Position numbers and translations under genes: made by a program. Shown here one piece after another: positions 1 through 7,641 of a stretch of DNA of 12,188 nt. The first letter of the stretch is position 1. Each line of letters begins with the position of its first letter. The notes under the pieces were generated by a model that had not been told where the DNA came from, did not search any database, and saw only the letters and a program-made list of their open reading frames with translations. The stretch is from Deltaproteobacteria bacterium (GTDB lineage: Bacteria; Desulfobacterota; Desulfobacteria; Desulfobacterales; SURF-15), in NCBI GenBank assembly GCA_024644775.1, contig JAHEHB010000144.1, positions 1 to 12,188 of the forward strand, given 5' to 3'.

Positions 1-891
1 ATCCAATGGTTCCCGGTCATCCGGAGGGATCACCTTTATGGTGGGAAATTCAAGACATTCCGCGCCCAATTCAGATAGCAACGCAACCAAATCACTTGCC
101 TGTTCCCTGGCACGGGTAACGACTATTCGTTTGCCTAAAAGCGGCCGGTTTTCAAACCATTTCAATTCGTTTCTTAACGTCACCACTTTACCCACGATAA
201 TAATTGCCGGGGCTTTCATACCGGTCATGTTTGCCTGCGCAAAGATGGTGTCCAGGGTTCCGGTAACCGTAACCTGTGCCGGTGTCGTACCCCACCGTAC
301 AATCGCTGCCGGGGTTTCATGCGGCATGCCGTGGCGGATGAGTTGATCGACGATGTGGGGAAGGTTTTTAACACCCATTAAAAATACGATGGTTCCAATT
401 CCCCTTGCCAGGGCGTTCCAATCGATGTTGGATTCTTTTTTGGATGGGTCTTCGTGACCCGTAACAAAGGCAACTGTGGATGTGAATTGTCGGTGGGTGA
501 GCGGAATACCTGCATACGCCGGGGCAGCGACAGCAGAGGTAACTCCTGGAACCACGTCATAGGAAATCCCCGCCTTTACAAGTTCTTCTGCTTCCTCGCC
601 CCCACGACCAAAGATAAAAGGGTCCCCCCCTTTAAGCCTTGCAACGGTAAGACCTTTATTCGCCTTTTCTACAAGCAGTGCATTGATGCGCTCTTGCGAG
701 AGTGTATGATCTCCGCCTTTTTTCCCGACGTAGATACATTCGGCATCTGACCGCGTGTGTTTCAAAAGGGTTGATGGGGCTAAATAGTCATAGATGATGA
801 CATCTGCCTGCTTGATACATTCGATACCTTTCACCGTGATTAAGCCGGGATCCCCGGGTCCCGCTCCAATGAGATAAACCTTGCCTTTCAT
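1..891 (-). CDS. cobA-hemD: Uroporphyrinogen-III C-methyltransferase / uroporphyrinogen-III synthase fusion (CobA-HemD), 3' end cut by window edge
   Basis: The frame is open from the ATG at 891-889 to base 1, giving 297 codons without a stop. The N-terminal part (about residues 1-245) is an SAM-dependent tetrapyrrole methylase. It has the start motif YLIGAGPGDPGL (6-17), LKGGDPFIFGRGGEE (86-100) and PGVTSA (115-120). It would methylate uroporphyrinogen III at C2 and C7 to give precorrin-2. From about residue 252 a second domain starts (GKRIVVTRAREQASDLV), which matches the N-terminus of HemD, the enzyme that cyclises hydroxymethylbilane to uroporphyrinogen III. Such fusions are common in anaerobic bacteria. 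The start overlaps the hemC stop by 4 nt (ATGA), with GGAG 5 nt upstream, so translation is probably coupled to hemC. The HemD active region lies outside the window, so its integrity cannot be judged. Confidence 0.93.
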   Translation of the reverse strand, partial: MKGKVYLIGAGPGDPGLITVKGIECIKQADVIIYDYLAPSTLLKHTRSDAECIYVGKKGGDHTLSQERINALLVEKANKGLTVARLKGGDPFIFGRGGEEAEELVKAGISYDVVPGVTSAVAAPAYAGIPLTHRQFTSTVAFVTGHEDPSKKESNIDWNALARGIGTIVFLMGVKNLPHIVDQLIRHGMPHETPAAIVRWGTTPAQVTVTGTLDTIFAQANMTGMKAPAIIIVGKVVTLRNELKWFENRPLLGKRIVVTRAREQASDLVALLSELGAECLEFPTIKVIPPDDREPLD

Positions 892-1820
892 GGATTCTCC
901 GCCTTCAGTTTTTCTAAGATGGTGTCTGCTCCCATGGAAAGCAAACGGTTTGCGAGTGCAGTCCCGATTTGCTCTGCAAGCGCCATTTCACCGGATAGGG
1001 TGTCGCTAATGACAGTTGTTCCATCGAGATTCGCCACGAGTCCCTGAAGCGTAAACCGCCGATCATTCAATTTCCCATGACCGGCAACAGGTACCTGACA
1101 ACTGCCCTCTAATCGATTTAAAAAGGCCCGTTCACCTGAAACGACCACCCGGGTTTCCGGATGTTCCAATGCTTTCACCAGTCTATGGGTCTCAGAATCA
1201 TTATCTCTGATTTCGATACAAAGTGCCCCTTGGCCAACAGCAGGAAGCATGATGGTTTCATCCAGGTATTCCGTTATTGTGTGTTCAAGTTTAAGCCGTT
1301 TTATGCCAGCGGCTGCCACGACGATGGCATCAAGTTTTTCGGTTTCAAGTTTTCGAAAACGTGTATCAAGATTTCCCCTTAACGGTACAATGGTAATATC
1401 CGGTCTGGCATGGCGAAGCTGAGCCCCTCGACGAAGACTGCCGGTCCCAATCCGTGCGCCGGATTCCAGCGCGGCAAGGCGAGCGCCATTTTTGGAAATT
1501 ATCACATCCTGCGGGGCTTCGCGTTCCGGTATCGAACCGATACAGAGTCCATCCGGCAGGATTGAAGGCATATCCTTCATACTATGGACCGCTATATCTA
1601 CACGATCATCCAGCAGGGCCGCTTCAATTTCTTTGATAAATAGCCCTTTCCCGCCGATTTTAGCGAGAGGAACATCTTGGATTTTATCTCCGGTGGTTTT
1701 AATGGTGATAAGTTTAACCGGAAGGGATGAATATTTTGCTTGTAGCGCGGATTTAACCCAGTTTGCTTGCCAAAGGGCAAGCTTGCTTCCCCGGGTTCCG
1801 ATTTTAATGGTCTTCTGCAT
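888..1820 (-). CDS. hemC: Hydroxymethylbilane synthase (porphobilinogen deaminase)
   Basis: This 310-residue protein has the usual length of the family. It polymerises four porphobilinogens into hydroxymethylbilane in the cytoplasm. The N-terminus reads IKIGTRGSKLALWQ. HSMKDMP (79-85) holds the catalytic Asp83. The arginines of the substrate and cofactor site are present (TGSLRRGAQL). LEGSCQVPVAGHG contains Cys241, the attachment point of the dipyrromethane cofactor. I chose the ATG at 1820. Fifteen codons upstream are also open, but they lie inside the preceding zinc-ribbon gene and do not belong to the family. The stop of that gene and this start overlap as TGATG. The 3' end overlaps cobA-hemD as ATGA, so the heme enzymes form a tightly coupled unit and the next pathway step is encoded directly downstream. 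Confidence 0.96.
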   Translation of the reverse strand: MQKTIKIGTRGSKLALWQANWVKSALQAKYSSLPVKLITIKTTGDKIQDVPLAKIGGKGLFIKEIEAALLDDRVDIAVHSMKDMPSILPDGLCIGSIPEREAPQDVIISKNGARLAALESGARIGTGSLRRGAQLRHARPDITIVPLRGNLDTRFRKLETEKLDAIVVAAAGIKRLKLEHTITEYLDETIMLPAVGQGALCIEIRDNDSETHRLVKALEHPETRVVVSGERAFLNRLEGSCQVPVAGHGKLNDRRFTLQGLVANLDGTTVISDTLSGEMALAEQIGTALANRLLSMGADTILEKLKAENP

Positions 1821-2047
1821 CAGTGACCGCAGCCGGCACAGCTGGAAGCTGAGCATCCACCGCAAGATGAACCGGCCGATTTGGTTACGGTTTCACCGCC
1901 GTTTCCTTTGCTCACAAAGCCGCAGGCGGACATCAATTTGCAAACCTTTTTGCTACTACACGACGGGCAACATGGATTGTCGTTTCCAATTACAAGAAAT
2001 TCGAAATCTTGATTGCACGTTTCACAATGGTACTCATAAATCGGCAT
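1820..2047 (-). CDS. FmdB-family zinc ribbon protein
   Basis: This 75-residue protein begins MPIYEYHCETCNQDFEFL, the hallmark of the FmdB/CxxC_CXXC_SSSS putative regulatory family. One CxxC pair (Cys8, Cys11) and a second pair (CPSC, near residues 27-30) should bind one zinc. A serine- and glycine-rich tail follows, rich in cysteine (SSCGGCSASSCAGCGH). It is commonly seen in this family and could bind further metal. The ATG at 2047 has a clear Shine-Dalgarno (GAGGAG) 8 nt upstream. The stop overlaps the hemC start (TGATG), so this small gene may set hemC translation. The molecular role of the family is not established. The name comes from an old proposed link to formamidase regulation. A metal-linked role beside tetrapyrrole genes is my inference. 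Confidence 0.85.
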   Translation of the reverse strand: MPIYEYHCETCNQDFEFLVIGNDNPCCPSCSSKKVCKLMSACGFVSKGNGGETVTKSAGSSCGGCSASSCAGCGH

Positions 2048-2067
2048 TCTTATCGCTCCTCAATTAC

Positions 2068-2097
2068 TGATGAATTCGTAAAAAGCCGAATTCATCA
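2068..2097. repeat. Perfect 11-bp stem-loop in the fmdB-hemC-cobA leader, related to the 11775-11959 repeat end
   Basis: TGATGAATTCG (2068-2078) and CGAATTCATCA (2087-2097) are perfect inverted copies around an 8-nt loop. The left 18 bases (2068-2085) match 11776-11793, the end of the larger repeat, at 16 of 18 positions. This suggests a minimal member of the same family. It lies 21 nt upstream of the fmdB start in the only sizeable gap of the left minus-strand block. On the minus strand it is not followed by a T run, so it is not a typical intrinsic terminator of the upstream gene. An mRNA-processing or stability role is possible but unproven. Confidence 0.75.
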
Positions 2098-2162
2098 AAT
2101 TTTTAGTGTTTTGTATTTAGAAATTTCAACGTAATCATCCGAATTGAAACGTGCAACCTGCG

Positions 2163-3113
2163 TTAAACCCCAAGCCCTTCAATCACCCCGGCTGCAATGA
2201 GCGGCAGCATTACCTCATGGTGACCGACCAGTTTATATCCTTTTCCACCCGTAAGTGAGGGTCGTTGAACCACATTGGTAACCGGCCGATAATGTTGTAT
2301 AAAATCCATATTTGCCGTCGTAAAATTTTTCAGTGAATGACCCAAATTACGAGCAAGGGTTAACGCTTTTAAAAAAACCTCAGGTAGGATAACAGCGGAT
2401 CCAACATTTAGGTAAACACCACCCTCGATGGTTGAAATCACCGAGGCAAAAATTCGAAAATCTGTGTGCGTGGCTGCTCCGGTTAACTTTGGATCAAATT
2501 TTGGGTGCATGTGAACAATGTCGGTGCCAAAGGCAACATGCACCGTAACCGGTATATTCAAGCGGGCACCGGTTGCAAGGATGCTAAGCGCTGCCTGCGG
2601 CAACGATTTTTCCACAATGGTTCGACCGATTGCTTCCCCGAGTCCCATTGGTTGTTTTTCTGTCTTTCGAATCGCCTCTTCCAAATATGTTGCCGTTTCA
2701 CGTGCCATACCGAAGCTGCCATTTTTAATGGACGTACCCACATCCTCTGAAGTTCTCCCGACAATGGCCAATTCCAGATCATGAATGATGCCGGCACCAT
2801 TCATTGCCACAGCGGAAACAATGCCACGCTCCATCAGATCGATGACGATGGGATTTAAGCCGACTTTAATGACATGTGTGCCCATTCCCAGAACGGTCGT
2901 ATTCTTTTGCTCGTGTGCTGTTACAATGGCAGAGATAATCGATCGAATATCGTTTCCAGCGAGAATTTCGGGAAGGCTATTTAAAAAACCACTATAGGTG
3001 TTACCTTTCTTGTGAATTTTTGCAAAGGCGTTGGTGGTCACCTTGCTTTTCCGCTCTGCGAGCGGATAGGTTTTAAGCGCTTTTAGCTCTATGGGCTTAA
3101 ATCGACGTGGCAT
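2163..3113 (-). CDS. Conserved protein resembling the deoxyhypusine synthase (DHS-like, NAD-binding fold) family
   Basis: This 316-residue soluble protein has no signal peptide or membrane segment. The central part (about 70-125) reads LGMGTHVIKVGLNPIVIDLM, then VSAVAMNGAGIIHDLEL. This layout (glycine-rich turn, helix, hydrophobic strand, then an N/T-AG-x-x-x-DLE/I stretch) resembles the NAD-binding core of deoxyhypusine synthase-like proteins. Later blocks are VHVAFGTDIVHMHP, GGVYLNVGSAVILPEVFLKAL and RPSLTGGKGY. I recall close relatives in deltaproteobacterial genomes annotated only as hypothetical or DHS-like. Bacteria lack eIF5A, so a true deoxyhypusine synthase reaction is unlikely. Bacterial relatives include homospermidine synthase-type enzymes, but I cannot assign a substrate. 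The gene starts 8 nt after the TPR gene stop, with a poor Shine-Dalgarno, which suggests co-transcription with selA. The family call is tentative. Confidence 0.5.
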   Translation of the reverse strand: MPRRFKPIELKALKTYPLAERKSKVTTNAFAKIHKKGNTYSGFLNSLPEILAGNDIRSIISAIVTAHEQKNTTVLGMGTHVIKVGLNPIVIDLMERGIVSAVAMNGAGIIHDLELAIVGRTSEDVGTSIKNGSFGMARETATYLEEAIRKTEKQPMGLGEAIGRTIVEKSLPQAALSILATGARLNIPVTVHVAFGTDIVHMHPKFDPKLTGAATHTDFRIFASVISTIEGGVYLNVGSAVILPEVFLKALTLARNLGHSLKNFTTANMDFIQHYRPVTNVVQRPSLTGGKGYKLVGHHEVMLPLIAAGVIEGLGV

Positions 3114-3121
3114 GATATTTT

Positions 3122-4459
3122 CTATGACGCTCTTACCGCCATGTGATTTTGTATTTGCTCAATATACTGGACTGAATCGTATCCGAGTTTTTTAGCGGCT
3201 TCAAATTCCCTGAGTGCCTCCTCAAAACGGTTTTGTTTCAGATAAAGACTGCCTAACCTGTGACGGTAAAGACCATTGTCTGGAGAAATTTCAACACTTT
3301 GGAGACAGAATGTTGTTGATATTTCAAGATTTTCGCCCTGAAGGTCAAACAGGTGACCCAGTGCGGATAGCGAGGCAGCATCGTTCGGATTCTGTTTTAT
3401 CGCCGATTTGTAGGCAGCGATTGCCGCGCCGTTACAACCTAGTGCGGTGTAACATTCCCCTAAGTAGCGAAACGCCGGTCCGGATACCGGCTGAAGCTTC
3501 ACGGCCTTTTCGAGGTGATTTTTTGCTTTTTCAGGTTGTCCGATTTCGATATAAACCCGCCCGGTTTGAAACTGCATTTCGAAAACATCTTCACATGCCG
3601 TGCTTGCCTGGATAAAATACTCAAGCGCCTTGTGCTTTTCGCCTCTCAACAGATTCACCATCCCAATATTGTGAATCGCCATAAATTCTTCGGGCTCCAA
3701 CCAGATGACGGTTTCAAATTCCTTTAGCGCCGTATCAAATTCGCCTGACACACCATAGCAAACGCCGAGGCTGTTGTGCACATTTACGTTTGCCGGATCG
3801 AACATGAGTGCTTTGTTAAATTCTTCGATGGCGCCATCTATATCACCCTTAGCGTATAGCTTGTCGCCACTGATGTTCAAGCTTACTGAATCGAAGGAAA
3901 CGACGCTATTTGGGCCGAAAAATGAGGCGTGATCCAGCGCTTTGTAGGCATTTTTGAGAACCTCGTTTTTTTGAAAATTAATCGTGGGATATGCCGCAAC
4001 ACCGATGGAAACCGTTTCCTCCCGCATTGCCGATATCTTCTTCTGAATATTTTTTGCTGTGTTTAAACAACTGGTTGCACTTTTATCTGGAAAAAAACAC
4101 GCAAACACCTTCGGATTGATTTGACCCCATAAACCATTTTCTTTCTGACAGCAAGCGTCAATGGATTTTGTAAAATCTAACAGAATGTCTCCCTGGGTAT
4201 TTTGGCTAATTTCTGTGGATAAATCGTCAACTTTTATCACCATCACACCGAATTGATAGACAGATTCAAGCCCTTGCAACGTTTTTTCGATAAATTCGGC
4301 GCCGAAAAGAAGATTAGGAAACGCTACTGAAAGTGCCTCTTGCCTTACAATTGATTTTAGCACAGGTATTTCAGCAGGCGGTCTCGATTCGATTTTCGAA
4401 ATCAGAAACTGTTGGGTTGAACTGCTGCTTTGACATACGCGATTTAGACTCTTTGTCAT
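3122..4459 (-). CDS. Degenerate GGDEF-like domain protein with about seven TPR repeats
   Basis: This 445-residue protein is predicted to be cytoplasmic. Residues about 45-190 have the outline of a diguanylate cyclase fold: FGVMVIKVDDL (first strand), then VFACFFPD, VSIGVAAYPT and a C-terminal YKALDHASFFGPNSVVSF, which matches the usual ending of a GGDEF domain. The signature site near residues 114-118 reads INPKV instead of GGDEF, so it should be catalytically dead. It may serve as a nucleotide sensor or a structural module. From about 195 to 425 there are tandem 34-residue TPR units with the A-x-x-x-F/Y and P-x-N/D-x spacing (for example GDIDGAIEEFNKALMFDP and NRFEEALREFEAAKKLG). These are protein-interaction surfaces. 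The start overlaps the selA stop by 4 nt (ATGA), so it is almost certainly translated with selA. A functional link to selenocysteine synthesis is unproven. Confidence 0.8.
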   Translation of the reverse strand: MTKSLNRVCQSSSSTQQFLISKIESRPPAEIPVLKSIVRQEALSVAFPNLLFGAEFIEKTLQGLESVYQFGVMVIKVDDLSTEISQNTQGDILLDFTKSIDACCQKENGLWGQINPKVFACFFPDKSATSCLNTAKNIQKKISAMREETVSIGVAAYPTINFQKNEVLKNAYKALDHASFFGPNSVVSFDSVSLNISGDKLYAKGDIDGAIEEFNKALMFDPANVNVHNSLGVCYGVSGEFDTALKEFETVIWLEPEEFMAIHNIGMVNLLRGEKHKALEYFIQASTACEDVFEMQFQTGRVYIEIGQPEKAKNHLEKAVKLQPVSGPAFRYLGECYTALGCNGAAIAAYKSAIKQNPNDAASLSALGHLFDLQGENLEISTTFCLQSVEISPDNGLYRHRLGSLYLKQNRFEEALREFEAAKKLGYDSVQYIEQIQNHMAVRAS

Positions 4460-5883
4460 TTCTCGATTCCCTTTAACATTTTTTTAAACGCCGATTGAAT
4501 TATCGTGAGTTCGTCTTCCTGAATAGTTCTAAGATCCATCATATATAAATCGCTTTCAATTCTCCCGATGATGGGGGGATTATTTTTGCGCATCGCGGCT
4601 TCAATCGCATTGGGAGACATTCCCTTTACGGTGACAGCGACGCAAATACTGGGAAGATCAAGCATTGGTAGGGCACCGCCGCCTGATCGTGAAACACAGT
4701 CCATACGCTGCAGGTGCATTCGAGAGTCATGGATCGTTTCCAACAGGCGATGGAGGGACGCTGCTCGTTTGTCAATGGTTTTCGGGGATAAAACGAGCAT
4801 TCGTAGGGTGGGAATGGTATCGATTGCTTTTGTTTCATCCCAGTACAAACGGAGTGTTATTTCAAGTGCGGCGAGCGTCAGCTTATCGATACGAAGGGCT
4901 CTAGTGAGAGGATTTTTCTTTATCTTTTCAAGGCTATCTTTTTTTCCGGCGATGATGCCGGCCTGCGGCCCCCCTAGAAGCTTGTCTCCACTGAACGTTA
5001 CGATATCCGCTCCTGTCTTTACCGATTCCTGGACTGTAGGTTCCTTCTGAAGGCCATATTTGGAAAAATCGATTAACGTTCCACTACCAAGATCCTCCAT
5101 TACCGGGATATGATATTTTTTACTCAGTGCAACCAGCTCTCCGAGGGAAACTTCCGATGTAAACCCAACGATACTATAATTGCTCCGGTGCACCTTCAAC
5201 AAGAGTGCCGTGTTATTGTTTATGGCATTTTCATAATCGGTCATATGCGTGCGGTTGGTTGTTCCAACTTCCCGCAGGAATGCCCCACTTTTAACCATCA
5301 CATCCGGGATCCTAAAGGAGCCGCCAATTTCGACAAGCTCCCCCCGAGAAACAATCACTTCCTTGTCTTTTGAGACGGTATCCAAACAAAGGAGAACCGC
5401 GCCGGCATTATTATTGACCACCATAGCGGCTTCGGAACCGCATAGTTCACAAAGAATTTCTTCAACCGCCGTATATCTGGATCCCCGTTTTCCGGTTGCG
5501 AGATCAAACTCCAAATTGGAGTAACGACTGGCGACCGTCATTAGGTGATCGGTCGCTACCGGGGATAGCAGGGATCGACCCAGATTCGTATGAACGACAA
5601 TGCCGGTGGCATTGATGAGGCGCAGTAAATTGGGGGCCACCTCGGTGCTTACGTAATTTTTAACACTATCAAGAAGCCGTTTGTCAGACAAACGTTCTTC
5701 TGCAAGGGATTCTTTGTCTTGGAGAATGTTGGTTCGAAGATTCTCAATAACCCGTCGGATCGATCGAACGAGAACGGATTTGGGGATATCTTCAAAAAAA
5801 GGATCTTTCTTTGTGATTTCCAGGATGTGATCAACGCCGGGAAGTTTTCGAAGAAGGGATTGTGGTGTGCTGTTTTTTTCCAT
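4456..5883 (-). CDS. selA: L-seryl-tRNA(Sec) selenium transferase
   Basis: SelA is a PLP enzyme that converts seryl-tRNA(Sec) to selenocysteyl-tRNA(Sec) using selenophosphate, so this organism should make selenoproteins. I chose the ATG at 5883 (475 residues, usual for the family). The frame is open for 31 more codons to an ATG at 5976, but that stretch does not look like a SelA N-terminus. The start MEKNSTPQSLLRKLPGVDHIL fits the N-terminal domain that grips tRNA(Sec). Core motifs are INATGIVVHTNLGRSLLS, NLEFDLATGKRGSRY, VNNNAGAVLL, EDLGSGT and SGDKLLGGPQAG. The lysine of the last motif (Lys301) is the PLP Schiff-base residue. No strong Shine-Dalgarno is visible before 5883. The gene overlaps the TPR gene as ATGA. 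selB, selD and tRNA(Sec) are not in the window. Confidence 0.96.
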   Translation of the reverse strand: MEKNSTPQSLLRKLPGVDHILEITKKDPFFEDIPKSVLVRSIRRVIENLRTNILQDKESLAEERLSDKRLLDSVKNYVSTEVAPNLLRLINATGIVVHTNLGRSLLSPVATDHLMTVASRYSNLEFDLATGKRGSRYTAVEEILCELCGSEAAMVVNNNAGAVLLCLDTVSKDKEVIVSRGELVEIGGSFRIPDVMVKSGAFLREVGTTNRTHMTDYENAINNNTALLLKVHRSNYSIVGFTSEVSLGELVALSKKYHIPVMEDLGSGTLIDFSKYGLQKEPTVQESVKTGADIVTFSGDKLLGGPQAGIIAGKKDSLEKIKKNPLTRALRIDKLTLAALEITLRLYWDETKAIDTIPTLRMLVLSPKTIDKRAASLHRLLETIHDSRMHLQRMDCVSRSGGGALPMLDLPSICVAVTVKGMSPNAIEAAMRKNNPPIIGRIESDLYMMDLRTIQEDELTIIQSAFKKMLKGIEK

Positions 5884-6193
5884 TCTGTCGTCTTTATGAA
5901 GCAGCAGTATTCTCCCCTGACGAGTATTGGTACAAACAATATAGAAGTTATTTATGCAAATTATCCTCTTTATCATGTTATTATGAGTAATTTCAATAGA
6001 TTTCTTTATCCAAAACGTATCTGAAATGGATAAAAAATGCTTTATGGATGGACGGTTTTGGGATATGTAAATCTCGAGGTTAGCGAAGACTTAAAATGAC
6101 AGCTTGTATTATAAAAGTGTTGCAGGAGAATCACCCGGATTGCTGTACTAATTGAAATCTTAAAGAGCAAGCTACGTTCATATGAGGGCGACT
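5884..6193. other. Divergent intergenic region between selA and rfbB
   Basis: About 310 bp separates the two divergent start codons and must hold both promoters. It is AT-rich. I find no convincing pair of -35 and -10 boxes. The best -10-like stretch on the plus strand is TATTATAAA near 6107-6115, without a good -35. On the minus side the reading frame of selA stays open to 5976, so a start earlier than 5883 cannot be fully excluded. No tRNA, riboswitch fold or repeat was recognised. Confidence 0.5.
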
Positions 6194-7249
6194 ATGAAGA
6201 ACATCCTGGTTACAGGCGGTTGTGGGTTTATCGGCGCAAATTTCATACGATACCTGTTTTCTTTATCCGAGTTTACCGAGCGCGTCATCAACGTCGATAC
6301 ACTCACCTACGCGGGCAATGCAGAGAACCTCGTTGATATCGATCGGCAATTCCCGGACCGGTATTGTTTTGTAAAGGCCGATATCTGCGATATGAAGGCA
6401 ATGACCGCAGTCTTTGAAACGCACACCATCGATACAGTCTGTCATTTTGCAGCGGAATCTCATGTGGACCGATCGATTGTCGCACCGGATGCATTTATTA
6501 GTACCAATGTTATCGGTACATTCAATCTATTGGAGCTCACGAGACGTTTTCAGAACCGGGTGCAATTGTTTCATCATGTCAGTACCGATGAAGTCTTCGG
6601 CGATCTGGGTGACAACGGACGCTTTACCGAAACAACACCCTATAACCCCAGCAGTCCTTATTCCGCTTCCAAAGCCGCGTCCGATCACCTCGTCAGGGCC
6701 TACTACAGAACCTATAACATTCCGATTACCATATCGAATTGCTCAAATAACTATGGACCCTACCAGTTTCCTGAAAAACTCATCCCATTGATGATCCTGA
6801 ACGCAAACGAAGGGAAACCGCTTCCGGTCTATGGTGACGGAAAAAATGTAAGGGACTGGCTTTATGTCGAAGACCACTGCCGTGCCGTGTGGGAGGTCAT
6901 GAATCGGGGCAAGCGGGGAGAAACATACAATATCGGCGGTCGATGCGAGAAGCGCAACATTGATGTCGTACAGATCATCTGTGATGTCATAGATAAAATA
7001 GAGCCGTTTCCGGATGGCCGGCCCCGCAGGGAGTTAATTACCTTTGTCAAAGACAGACCCGGTCATGACCTGCGGTACGCCATCGATTTTACAAAACTAG
7101 AAAAGGAACTCGGTTGGGCGCCAAAGGAGTCGTTTGAGACCGGGATTGAAAAAACGATTCAATGGTATCTTAATAATAAGGAATGGGTGCGGCGGGTGCA
7201 GAGCGGTGAATATCGAAACTGGATTAAAACGCATTATAAATTGGATTAA
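6194..7249 (+). CDS. rfbB: dTDP-glucose 4,6-dehydratase
   Basis: This 351-residue extended short-chain dehydrogenase converts dTDP-glucose to dTDP-4-keto-6-deoxyglucose with bound NAD+. It is the second step toward dTDP-rhamnose and other deoxysugars of surface polysaccharide. TGGCGFIG (7-14) is the NAD-binding glycine motif. [11 protein letters not shown] follows. STDEVFG (130-136) holds the Thr-Asp-Glu triad special to dehydratases. YSASK gives Tyr156 and Lys160. [15 protein letters not shown] and [11 protein letters not shown] are further RmlB signatures. I chose the ATG at 6194 because GAGGG lies 5 nt upstream and the family starts directly at the first beta strand. An in-frame ATG at 6182 has no good Shine-Dalgarno. 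No rmlA, rmlC or rmlD lies beside it. No hairpin terminator was seen after the stop. Confidence 0.95.
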   Translation: MKNILVTGGCGFIGANFIRYLFSLSEFTERVINVDTLTYAGNAENLVDIDRQFPDRYCFVKADICDMKAMTAVFETHTIDTVCHFAAESHVDRSIVAPDAFISTNVIGTFNLLELTRRFQNRVQLFHHVSTDEVFGDLGDNGRFTETTPYNPSSPYSASKAASDHLVRAYYRTYNIPITISNCSNNYGPYQFPEKLIPLMILNANEGKPLPVYGDGKNVRDWLYVEDHCRAVWEVMNRGKRGETYNIGGRCEKRNIDVVQIICDVIDKIEPFPDGRPRRELITFVKDRPGHDLRYAIDFTKLEKELGWAPKESFETGIEKTIQWYLNNKEWVRRVQSGEYRNWIKTHYKLD

Positions 7250-7275
7250 AACCCCATCTCAAGGCACACTGGCAC

Positions 7276-7544
7276 CTATATGGAATCGTTTCTCTTCTTT
7301 ATTTGACGTCTTAATCGTCGATTTCGTGCTGCCTCTTCTGCTATGCGATTATACATGATGGTGATCGACGCCCGCTTACCCCACCAAAATAAAGACCTAA
7401 ATCCTTGCAAGACAATCCACGCATAGTCCTTGAAAGATAAAACGCCACCTCTCTTTTTTCTTGGCAGTTTTTTCGAATTAAAAACCGTGATACAATGATA
7501 GGTGAGAGCGTCAGCTTTGTTTTTAAGGGACGGTAGAATAAATC
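7276..7544 (-). pseudogene. Remnant of an IS200-like / REP-associated transposase: C-terminal DnaA-type helix-turn-helix, frameshifted
   Basis: Two adjacent minus-strand frames join to one recognisable protein end. The first (down to about 7371) reads KREVAFYLSRTMRGLS, then CKDLGLYFGGVSG. The second continues ASITIMYNRIAEEAARN, then RRLRRQIKK, and stops at TAG 7276-7278. Together they match the C-terminal helix-turn-helix (DnaA_C-like) that many REP-associated Y1 transposases carry: REVAIYL, then GLS..EIG..FGG, then an A-[IV]-T-x-x-x-x-R-I helix and a basic tail. Adding one G to the GGG at 7371-7373 (CCC on the plus strand) restores a single frame. The catalytic HUH/Tyr domain is not visible upstream, so this is a dead fragment. 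The part beyond about 7500 is open but not recognisable. The assignment rests on motif memory, not on a search. Confidence 0.55.
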
Positions 7545-7641
7545 ACCACCTGGGGAGTTGAATATTATGAAATGGAAGAATTTGAAGAACTCAAATCAAA
7601 AGCATTAGATCATTTTTAAGGCAACCATCGACTGAAAAATT

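Noticed and set aside
888..1865. HemC starting at 1865
   Set aside because: The 15 extra residues are the out-of-frame tail of the zinc-ribbon gene. The ATG at 1820 begins directly before the conserved IGTRGSKLALWQ.
2068..2097. Intrinsic terminator of the DHS-like gene
   Set aside because: A perfect stem is present, but on the minus strand no U run follows it. The T run lies on the wrong side.
4456..5976. Longer SelA starting at the ATG at 5976 (31 extra residues)
   Set aside because: The extra residues are hydrophobic and basic, unlike SelA N-termini, and the family-like start MEKNSTPQSLL at 5883 gives the normal length.
7220..7252. 11-bp direct repeat TGGATTAAAAC at the rfbB 3' end
   Set aside because: It partly lies in coding sequence, has only two copies and no flanking element. 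It is likely coincidence.
7572..7619. Plus-strand peptide MEEFEELKSKALDHF, reminiscent of an IS256-type transposase start
   Set aside because: It is only 15 codons, with no continuation in any frame that I can match. The minus strand here may belong to the other remnant.
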